Positions 49,335 to 58,410 of a stretch of 64,000 bases of DNA are shown here, piece by piece. A program made the position numbers and the translations under genes. The notes under the pieces are model-generated. The model ran no database searches. It saw only the letters and a list, made by a program, of their open reading frames with translations, and had not been told where the DNA came from. Each line of letters starts with the position of its first letter. Position 1 is the stretch's first letter. Source of the DNA: Saxidomus purpurata (lineage: Eukaryota > Mollusca > Bivalvia > Venerida > Veneridae); NCBI GenBank assembly GCA_022818135.1, contig JAFMSR010000005.1, forward strand, positions 22,419,780 through 22,483,779. The letters are read 5' to 3'.

Positions 49335-49945
49335 TTTTGAATTCATGATACGGGAATGCTTATATGCTTAATATAAACAAGTAGCACAAACTATGTCTTC
49401 ATTGGATGATACTGTATGTGAATGATGTTCATTGTGTTGATCAAAGATATGTGTGTATTTTTAGTTTTTAGGTAATTTCTCATATTACACCAGGCTTTCT
49501 GCCAGTAAGTACAGGGTTTCTTTTTAAAGGAAGCATCTTATTCCTTTGAAGATGTGTCCACATAATACTGGTATGTGATGGTATTTGTGGAAGTTTCTTT
49601 TTTTTGACTTCTTAAAGGAGATATTTTACTCCTTTGAAGGGTGGTTTCTTGTGGTAATGGTATGTGACGTTACCCTTGATTCATTTTCGGGGAGAGTACT
49701 TTGCATTGAGTCTGGTGTTTCAAATGTGAATTATTTGTTGATTCTTCATGTTAAGAATTATTTCATAATATTCAATGTATTTATATATTTACAGCAGCGG
49801 ATCTTCAGCATTTCAAGATTCGTAAGTTTATGTGTATAGTGTTCGTGGGCTATAATTTTTGAACATGATTTGTTTAATTTTTTTTTTATATTTATTATTT
49901 TTTTTTGCTTTGCTTTGCTTCTTATTTTGGCCGGGGGTTGGAGGA
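49335..49945 (+). other. 3' non-coding part of the Ngaro-type element
   Basis: No ORF of note. Two degenerate units ('ttaaaggaagcatcttattcctttgaag ... tggtatgtgatg' and 'ttaaaggagatattttactcctttgaagg ... tggtatgtgacg') lie about 85-90 bp apart near 49525-49670. Confidence 0.5.
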
Positions 49946-50211
49946 TTTTGATTATATTCAACATGTTCTGAATCAGTACATTAATTGAAATGTAATATTG
50001 CACTTGATTCTGTATTAAGAGAGTGCTTAGGCTACAAGTTGCTGTCAAAGTGAATCCAGTATATTTGTATTGACATGTCTAAGTTTCTTTCTGTCGCTGA
50101 ATTTTGATGAGTTTACAGTGCATAATTTGATTGGTTTTATATGACGTGTCTATTCTCACACAATAAACTACTATGAATACTCTCCCTATTCTTCTGTTCA
50201 CTGAGATAATT
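49946..50211 (+). repeat. Split direct repeat B1
   Basis: 266 bp, matching B2 (50563-50828) with only a couple of differences. It ends GAGATAATT and is followed without a gap by A2. Confidence 0.9.
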
Positions 50212-50249
50212 TATAGCATTTTGTTTACAAACAAAATCTCTTAATTATC
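50205..50249. promoter_or_regulatory. Nested palindrome at the B1/A2 junction, candidate recombination site
   Basis: GATAATT (50205-50211, last bases of B1) pairs with AATTATC (50243-50249), and between them ATTTTGTTT (50218-50226) pairs with AAACAAAAT (50229-50237). Only the joined B-A arrangement makes the outer arms. Tyrosine recombinases act on such inverted half-sites, so the crossover of the circular intermediate may occur here (inference). Confidence 0.45.
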
Positions 50250-50406
50250 GATCATAACAGCCTTTTTTTTGGTCACTTATCCCTTTTGTCCATTGGTCAG
50301 CTGATATATCATTCCACGGTCAGTATATAAGTGAATTTCTCGGTTTTTCTAGCACAGTATTTGATTTGACACGTCTGTCTTTGTTTGAATTGTAGAAAAA
50401 TATTTT
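50212..50406 (+). repeat. Split direct repeat A2
   Basis: 195 bp, nearly identical to A1. Differences seen: T-run length or an A near 50268, C/A in TATATC[C/A]TTCC and G/T in TTTC[G/T]CGG. Confidence 0.9.
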
Positions 50407-50562
50407 GCCCTCATCCGCCCACCCCTTAAATTTTTCTTTAGTTTTTGCTTTTGTTTCATTTATTTGTGTTCTTATGTTTTATTTCATGTGTATTGCTTGT
50501 TAAATATTTGATTTATATGAACAGGCTTTCAGTTGTTAAATTTGCCTTATATGTATAGGCGG

Positions 50563-50828
50563 TTTTGATTATATTCAACATGTTCTGAATCAGTACATTA
50601 ATTGAAATGTGATATTGCACTTGATCCTGTATTAAGAGAGTGCTTAGGCTACAAGTTGCTGTCAAAGTGAATCCAGTATATTTGTATTGACATGTCTAAG
50701 TTTCTTTCTGTCGCTGAATTTTGATGAGTTTACAGTGCATAATTTGATTGGTTTTATATGACGTGTCTATTCTCACACAATAAACTACTATGAATACTCT
50801 CCCTATTCTTCTGTTCACTGAGATAATT
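50563..50828 (+). repeat. Split direct repeat B2 (right end of the element)
   Basis: 266 bp, matching B1. Host sequence resumes at 50829 with GGTCCGTG. Confidence 0.9.
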
Positions 50829-52876
50829 GGTCCGTGATGTATCTAATCAACTTTTATTTCAAAGTAATCAATGACAAATTAGTTCTCCTTATTAAGTCGA
50901 TATCAAATATAACAGCACACAAATATTGTATTATAATAAAATTAACTTAAATATATCACAGTAACCATCACAAATCATCCTCTATTGCACAAAGTTAACA
51001 AACATTTATGACACAAAATAATTGAAAACAGCCCTTGTACAGCGATCATGCACATAATTTAGTGGCACAAAGCGTTAACCAAGTTAATCAAGGGCCAGTA
51101 CTTTATCTTATGAACATGACCTAAAGTGATCTGATCAAGTCTGTTTGAGACTTGCAACCAGTTCAAAAACTTGAAATGTTCTTGTCCATGATCGCATGAG
51201 CTTCTTTTGTGTAGTTTTAAGTCTGTGTTTCAAGTATTTAGTCAAACGGATGCACCAAAATAAACTAGCATGATCAAAGTTACACTGGATAAGTGACATG
51301 ACCAACAGTTGTCAGAAACGTGTTTTTCCCGTCTAAAACGTTACCTTACCTTCTTAATTACTGACCTACATGTAACTATAATATCCCATGACAGATGAAG
51401 ATAAATATGTAGTTAAACTGGTTGCCTGGATACTAGTTCCATTGCATGTAATATTCATACTTGACGGAGACCTTAACCTTGGCTTAGATCCAAAGAGAAT
51501 TCATTCTTTCTTGCCAAGATGCACTTAACACCTTCAACTTGCTTCAGGCAAAATTGCTCTAACACCGTAAATACCATATATTTAAATAGCTGCAAGTCAT
51601 ATAATTATGTATTTTAATACATTCATTTATATTTAAAGGACAATTACTTTGAAAAAGTCTATCTTTTAAGAAGACAAAATATTTGGAAATTGGAATTAAT
51701 GTAATTAGACATATCATGATAGCTCAGGTCAAATCAATATGATCAAAGACACACGTCACGATACACAGCTTTCCTTTCATTTTCTCACTGTACAATTTGT
51801 GTTTATATATCAACCTGTGACAACAGCTAATGCAGAACTAATGCTAATGCATTAGCAAATTTTAGAAATCCAATGCATTGAATTAGCATTAGATCTAATG
51901 CAAAAATGTCTGCATGAGTCATTAGTTGCATTAGTTGAAGAAAAGCTAATGCATTAGCATTAGCTTTTGCTTTACCAAACCCTGGTGGTTTAGACATGTC
52001 TCTGTAGAAAAAACGCTTTTTATCCATGCTATTATTTTGTCCTTCAAGCTTTCTCTTCTATAGAACTTCGTATTGACACAGGACAGAAGTTACCAGCCTC
52101 AGTCATTATTGTGTTTCATGTACAAAGGAATGCCTTTGGCTGTCTTGAGATCCTCAAGGACAACACCTTGTTCCTTACATACCTAGAGGGGATGCCATCT
52201 AAGCCAGTTGCTTTAGTGAGTGAAACGTTGTTTAAACATCGTAATTCAGTAATATAAACCCTTTTCGTTTTCTACAAAATGCATTACTCGGGTAGTTTCT
52301 GCCTTTTGGTTTGAAACTTTAAATGACTCACTATTCATTTAGATTAAGAAAATGTCCCCCCCCGGAAACACGTGCCTCGGGAGGACTTCAGGACCAAAAG
52401 GTCAGAATGCAATACTGTGCTTAAATTCTAGAAAAATCACTAGATTGTTTTTCATCAATTGTATGAGCTGGATGGATACATTGAATTCCATTCTTATTCG
52501 TGTGATTGTTGACAAAATACTTGCTTTACTATCTCCTGATATAATACAGTTGACCACATCAGGGAATGACAGAAAATACAGTAATCTCCCTTATTTGTTA
52601 AACTGACAACATTAATTTAAATTCTCACCAATGCACATGGAAGTTAATATTATGGTCACAGGCAATGAATCAGATAGAGTGTCAAGGACATTTATGATAA
52701 AGACATGCATGTATCTGATTCGACTTTCTGTTAAGTAGAAACGGAAATAAAACCAAATCAGTAGTCATGCAATATATACATTGGTTTTCGGTTTATATAT
52801 TTATCTTACAAAAATATTTGCCTTAATAATCCGAAAAATATATCGAAAGGAATTATCAGAAATACCTACTGCGGTC
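50829..52876. other. Intergenic DNA upstream of the first TLR gene
   Basis: No coding exon recognised. It contains a cluster of CTAATGCATTAG palindromes (51830-51980). The reading frame of the TLR gene stays open for 32 codons upstream of its ATG, so a promoter and possibly a 5' non-coding exon should lie in this stretch. Confidence 0.4.
51830..51980. repeat. Cluster of GCTAATGCATTAGC palindromes and relatives
   Basis: GCTAATGCATTAGC occurs at about 51842-51855 and 51945-51958, with further AATGCATT, ATTAGCATTAG and CTAATGCA copies between them on both strands. No coding content. Confidence 0.6.
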
Positions 52877-54955
52877 ATGGCTTTTGACAGTGTATATTGT
52901 GTTAGTTTTCTGTCTATACTACTTGGTTGTGTGATGGTTATTCTGACGCCAGCCGAAACAAGAAGTCAATACTGTCGTACGACTGGAGCTGTTGCTAACT
53001 GTAGTTACCAAAATCTGACGTATATACCTAAACTGCAAGGCAACATTGAACGTCTTATATGTGTAGGAAACAATCTACCAAACGTGACCCAGTTGACATT
53101 CAGGAATATCAGCAAACCCGAGAAAATGGACAATCTCAAATTTGGATACAACAGGATCGTTTCAATTACTGCAGACGCGTTAGATATATTTGGAAAGTTA
53201 AAGTATTTAACCCTATCTGGAAATCCCATTCAACTTAACGACATGAAACACCTTCTTGCCAATATTTCGAGAAAAGATAGACTTCGAATACTGAAATTAA
53301 ATGACATCGGTGAACAAACAATTCAAGACGATACGTTTGCTTTAATGGCGGTTACCCGACTAAGGGAGTTATTCTTGAAATCGAACGACATCACATATAT
53401 TTCTCCGCGTTTTTTTGGGATATTCAATTTTTTGAGAAAGTTGGTTTTATCCTACAATCTTCTTACGAAAGTTGATTTTGCTAGAATGGATCATTTGTAT
53501 GTAGTTGATATCAGCCATAATAAACTTAATACATTTCCAAATTTTTGTATGACTGACAACAGGAGTAGCCTACTGCCATATTTGTACACACTCTATATAA
53601 ACTTTAACCATATTTCGGACATAAGGATGGAGAACTTAAGATGCTTAAAAAATCTTAAAGGACTGGAAATCAAAGGAAATTTTATTTCTGTACTACCGAA
53701 TGACATGCTACGATATGTGCCTCGTCTTTGGTCGTTAAATGCTGAGGTAAATGTAGGTCATAACATGCGAATTGAACCTTTTGCGTTTAGATCAGAATCA
53801 CTGGGTAAGCTTAAAATTGGATTTGATGTTCCGGCGATATCGATATTCACTTCAGTTACAGAGACTTTTAAATATATACCAAAACTAGTTATACTTGTAA
53901 TAAGTTATATAGATATGTTGTACATGTCTGACGAGTCGATGCACACGTTGTTTTCTCCTTTAACAGAATTAAAGTATATCAAATGTTATAGTTGTCAGAT
54001 TCGAAACGACCCAACCATGATTCTTCATAAAAAATCAAATCTGGACACAATCAAACTGGACAAAAATTCTATTGAACATATCAGCACTAACACATTTAAA
54101 TCTATGCCACTTTTGAGACACGTATCTATGTATATGAACAAGATTGGCCATTTAAAAGAGGCCGATAAATCCGTGGAGCTTCTCAATAGTCTGGAAACTT
54201 TAGATCTCTCCGGAAATCCATTCATCTGCGACTGTGATCTTGAATGGTTTATTACTTGGCTTAAAGCAACAAAGAAGACACGCATTATAGACTACCCGGA
54301 GAACTACTTGTGCACCAACATGGCTGGAAAGAAATTGTCCGAAGTGCATTTCACATACAGAGAGTGTCATCCGTACACAGCTTGGGAGTGGGCCTGTATT
54401 GTCGGTGGACCAGTCGTCGTGGTCATAGCGGTTGTTGCTTTTGTGTTATACCGAAAGAGGTGGGCCATCAAACATTACATCTACTTGATGAGAAAGAGAA
54501 GAAAATATTTATTAGTGGACGGCGATAATTTCCTTTATGATGCATTTGTTGCTTATAATCAAGATGATTCTAGGTGGGTACGGGCGAATTTGATTCCTAT
54601 TCTGGAGGGAGAACATGGACTGAAGCTTTGCATTCACGAGAGAGATTTTCAAGCAGGTGTTTATATCAACGATAACATTGTCTCTTGCATGGAACGAAGC
54701 AAAAAAATAATACTCGTCCTGTCAAATGCATTTTCGAGAAGCGGTTGGTGTGTGTTTGAACTGAAAGTAGCCCATTCGAAACACATTGAAGATGAGACAG
54801 AACTTTTGATTATTCTTTTAGAAGACATACACGGCAGAAATATGAATGAATCAATGAAAACCCTCCTGGAAACAACGACATATATTGAATGGACAGAAGA
54901 CCAGCTTGGGCAGAATCTTTTTTGGAATAAACTAAAAGGTGCAATGAATAAATAG
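52877..54955 (+). CDS. Toll-like receptor, single exon (copy 1)
   Basis: Type I membrane receptor of the Toll family, 692 codons. A signal peptide (residues 1-30) is followed by about fourteen leucine-rich repeats. Then come one LRR C-terminal cap with the CDCDLEWF motif (about 438-498), one membrane helix (GGPVVVVIAVVAFVLY, about 509-524) and a TIR domain (about 552-692). TIR box 1 is YDAFVAYNQDD, box 2 is LCIHERDFQAG, box 3 is FWNKL. In box 2 the proline of vertebrate BB loops is Ala, as in other invertebrate Tolls that lack it. A single cysteine cap makes it the vertebrate-like (single-cluster) type. I chose the ATG at 52877 because it starts a signal peptide; the frame is open upstream only through non-ATG codons. 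It should signal through MyD88-like adaptors (family knowledge). Ligand unknown. A paralogue lies 3.5 kb downstream on the same strand. Confidence 0.95.
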   Translation: MAFDSVYCVSFLSILLGCVMVILTPAETRSQYCRTTGAVANCSYQNLTYIPKLQGNIERLICVGNNLPNVTQLTFRNISKPEKMDNLKFGYNRIVSITADALDIFGKLKYLTLSGNPIQLNDMKHLLANISRKDRLRILKLNDIGEQTIQDDTFALMAVTRLRELFLKSNDITYISPRFFGIFNFLRKLVLSYNLLTKVDFARMDHLYVVDISHNKLNTFPNFCMTDNRSSLLPYLYTLYINFNHISDIRMENLRCLKNLKGLEIKGNFISVLPNDMLRYVPRLWSLNAEVNVGHNMRIEPFAFRSESLGKLKIGFDVPAISIFTSVTETFKYIPKLVILVISYIDMLYMSDESMHTLFSPLTELKYIKCYSCQIRNDPTMILHKKSNLDTIKLDKNSIEHISTNTFKSMPLLRHVSMYMNKIGHLKEADKSVELLNSLETLDLSGNPFICDCDLEWFITWLKATKKTRIIDYPENYLCTNMAGKKLSEVHFTYRECHPYTAWEWACIVGGPVVVVIAVVAFVLYRKRWAIKHYIYLMRKRRKYLLVDGDNFLYDAFVAYNQDDSRWVRANLIPILEGEHGLKLCIHERDFQAGVYINDNIVSCMERSKKIILVLSNAFSRSGWCVFELKVAHSKHIEDETELLIILLEDIHGRNMNESMKTLLETTTYIEWTEDQLGQNLFWNKLKGAMNK

Positions 54956-56094
54956 AATACATGTACTTATTTTGCTTTGGTGCATTTGTTACAAACGTTT
55001 CTCCGCTTAAAATTAAGTTTTGGCCTCATGCTGATTATGTTATGCAAGGCAAGGCAAAACTGGTAACAGTGTTTGTTAGAACTTTGTATGTATATACATG
55101 TATCAAAACAACTCATAAATCAGAGTGGAATCATTGAAAATCAAGACTATGCAGAGGTTATCAACTCGTTTTATAGCCGTTGTGCAAAATTACACATGTT
55201 ACCGATGTTTATCGATGCAGATACATTTTGTACGATTGCTGTATGGCCGTACATGTACTGTAGTGATGAAATTATGCCGACAAATCGGGTTGGGACTCCA
55301 TACTCCAAATTTCTGTAGTTTGGAATCCCGGTCTGTTTGTCATCAATGTTATATGGTTTTATTAATGTATGTGATGCAGTTGATAGAAAGGGACTGGTTA
55401 CCTGTTTTACAGCCTTTGTATCGACACCGCAAGGCAAGTAGAAACCAAGTCTAAGATAAATCGAGTGCATTCGGTAAAATCGGTAAAAATCCTATCCTCC
55501 GTAAGAAACAGGAATTGAAATATGGACACCATCTAAATTTGACTAGACACAATAGATGCAGATATTCGCTGACTCGATTATAAGCTAAGAGTATTAAGTG
55601 CGATGAAATATGAAAAGTTCAAAGTGCAAAATGCGTGTGAAAAGTTCAAAGACATAAGGAAACATTCATTCGAAAATATCACATACCAAAGGCCTTCAGT
55701 ATTTAAATGAATGCTTTTGTTAAATTGTTAACGGAGGAAATGTTTAGTAAACTTGTGCAACTATATCAGTAAGCAGTAGAGATTTGTAAACATGCTCCGA
55801 ACATCACACATCAGTATTATTTGTCTTTTGTAAATTACTGTTACTGATTCATCCTTGAAATATGTCCAGATATTAAACTTATTTTTTAACTGTATGTATT
55901 ATTATGTGCTTGTATACGGATGATGAAACTTACCGGTCGAAGTTGGTATTCTAGTTTCTGTGACATACAAATGAAATGCTAAATAGAACAGGAATATAAA
56001 TTATAATCTTTTGTCTTGTTTTCTATCTCATGAGTTAGCGGACAGTTAACTTTTATCGTTCCTGGGAAGAATTAGTGTACTAGATTCCTATCCT

Positions 56095-56165
56095 CCGTAT
56101 GAAACAACCAGCATTCTCACAAAGAGACAAGGTTGGTAGCAGAGGTCGAACCCATTGCCCTCAGT
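56095..56165 (-). repeat. tRNA-derived SINE fragment
   Basis: Read on the minus strand it contains TGGGTTCGACCTCTG, a good B box, and ends with ATACGGAGGATAGG. The same end phrase recurs at 55495-55505 (ATCCTATCCTCCGTA). The A-box half is weak. Confidence 0.35.
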
Positions 56166-56860
56166 CTATGAGAGGTTACAGTTATTTCAAGTCAGCAACA
56201 GTTATCATTTGACCGCAATTGCTACAATTTCATTACTTTCGTGTGAAGATATGCTTTTACAGATGTGTCGACTCACCTTGTTGGCGTCATCATGTATTCT
56301 CGTTTTTATAATAGAAGACGGTTATAAAGAAAGTACCAGCTCGATTTCTATGATTTGATATTATTTACAGTGCTCCAATTATTATTTTTTGCCCTAAATT
56401 GGACATACATATCTTTACTGTGGTTTTTATCTTGTGTTTCCTTCCGAAAAATAATAAACAAGAAAAGTGATTGTGTCTTTATGCATTTAATTTCCTTAGC
56501 GGATGCAGAATTGATACTAACAATCATTTCATGTCGAAAATTTATTGCATTAACTTTAAGTTGTACACTATTTTTAATCTTTGACTTTGCAACAATAATC
56601 ATTACTCAAATCTATAAATGATCGGTATGATTAGGCTACTTCCTAAGTGAACCGAGTTTATATGCCCTGCTCATAAGTGTAAAACTTCGTCATTAAAACC
56701 AATTCCAATGACAAGCGATATCGTGCAGAGTACGGTCAGAGTGTAATATGGTAGAAACAGTCCTTAATTGGGCAACAACTAAAAAGGTCCGTAAAAGTGA
56801 AATATTTGAATTAAAGCAGCATGATCGTCTTAAATTTACTGTCACAGTGATAGAAATAAG

Positions 56861-56883
56861 TATTATTATTATTATTATCATTA

Positions 56884-56933
<50 letters not shown>
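56861..56933. repeat. ATT/AAT trinucleotide microsatellite, inverted halves
   Basis: (ATT)6 is followed by ATCATTA and then about sixteen AAT/ATA triplets, so the two halves can pair with each other. Confidence 0.9.
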
Positions 56934-56936
<3 letters not shown>

Positions 56937-57164
56937 CTTTATTAAACGAAAGTTACATACAAGACAAATCATGAATTACAAATAATTCAAAAAGTAACTA
57001 ATGTTCATATGGCCTTCTAACGAAAAGGAATAAAAAAAAAGAAAAGAAAACAAGTCATTCTGAACGTCATAAATCAATCATATTTAATAAGAACAGGGCA
57101 TTTAAAGAACAAGTATTAAGGCTAATCTCATTGTACCATAAACACTGATAACATGAAAACAAGA

Positions 57165-57645
57165 GGGCCATGATGGCCATATATCACTCACCTGAGTACT
57201 AGTGCACTTTTTAAGGAAGTCAAGGAAGGCTGCTAGGGACAGTCAGTGGTTGTTAAGGGAATCACTGGTTACAATGCCAAAGACAACTATTGCTATTTGC
57301 TAAGGATGTCAATAGTTGCTTAGGAAATCACTGGTGGCATGATGATGCTAAGGTGAGGTAAGAAAGACGCTAGATGCTAGGAAAGTTACTAATGGGTAGG
57401 CTATCAAATTGTTGCTAAGGAAGTCAGCACATGTAGTTGCTAAAGAAGTCGCTGGTTCCTAGAGAGACAGTCACTGGTTGCAAAGGAATTCACTGGTGGC
57501 TAAGCTAAGGAAGTCACTTGTTCCAAGGAAAAATCACTGATTATTAAGAAAGTCACTGATTGCTAAGGAAGTCAGTGGTTGCTTTGTTAGTCGATGGTTG
57601 CTATATGAGTTCAGTGGAGGCTAGGTTTTTCCTGTAACGCTAAAA
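57165..57645 (-). repeat. Dispersed element of the GGCCATCATGGCCC family, minus orientation
   Basis: It starts AAAACAAGAGGGCCATGATGGCC ... TCACTCACCTGAG, the inverted 3' end of the elements at 9310-10186 and 41571-42635. Inside, units such as AAGTCACTGGTTGCTAAGG recur about twenty times with variation. Confidence 0.55.
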
Positions 57646-58410
57646 CAGACAAAGAACACCCAGCGAGCGTTGTAAATTTTGGATAACAAGATACTATAGG
57701 AAAATATCAAGCATTTACTGACAGCTCCTTTTTTGTAAGAAAACCATGTTAAAGATTACAAATTATGTCTTTTGTTTTAGGTTATTGGCCTATTTAAAAT
57801 CAGAACGACCTTGATCTTTTACCTGAAGCTCAATACTTACTGACGCTCGTCTTCTACATCAATGAGCTTCACAGAAAGTCAATATTTCCTCTATTTCACA
57901 GGCTTGTTGACTGTGGTAGGCATCTGCAAAGAATGTAGAGTTACACGACAACATCATTGACTCTATAGCAAATCAACGAAATAAACACTTGACCAGAACG
58001 CACCTTGATAAATAGTCTAGACTTATGCAATGTAACCTGTACGTCACAGCTGATGTCAGAATGATAACATTTTCTAGGAAGTTCAATAAATTTATTATTA
58101 AATCGATTGTCAACTTCAGAGATTTTCTCACTTTTTAATGTAAAACAATTACATGCAATTTTGAAACAAACATGATTTGTTCAGCCTAAAATACACAGGA
58201 TGACAGTGCTTACAAACACTTGTCTGACTAAAGCAGAAAGTACTTCATATATTTATTTTCATACATTGTATATTGTATTGCGGACATTAAATGAAATACA
58301 AAATCAGATGTCAGCACATCAACGAAAACGCAAAATCTATATGGAATACATACATGTATCTCTTTTTCTTTAAGTTTGGAAAACATTTATTCACCTTAAA
58401 GTTCGTCAAA

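Larger units (their letters stand above)
43222..50828 (+). mobile_element. Ngaro-type tyrosine-recombinase retrotransposon, near full length, mutated
   Basis: The domain order is gag-like, reverse transcriptase-RNase H, tyrosine recombinase, SGNH-hydrolase-like. Repeats have the split arrangement A1 (43222-43417), B1 (49946-50211), A2 (50212-50406), B2 (50563-50828). B1 and A2 abut exactly, so B1-A2 equals the junction formed when the right end (B2) meets the left end (A1). That is the hallmark of PAT/Ngaro split direct repeats. Lack of a methyltransferase and presence of the hydrolase favour Ngaro over DIRS or PAT; this family knowledge is from memory. Several frameshifts and stops make this copy non-coding-competent, yet A1/A2 differ at only about three sites plus one indel, so insertion was fairly recent. 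A 997-bp DNA transposon interrupts the leader. Confidence 0.9.
54956..58410. other. Spacer between the two TLR genes
   Basis: No exon recognised. It holds repeat fragments: a B-box-containing SINE fragment (56095-56165), an ATT/AAT microsatellite (56861-56933) and a dispersed element (57165-57645). The region before 58411 should contain the promoter of the second TLR gene. Confidence 0.45.
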
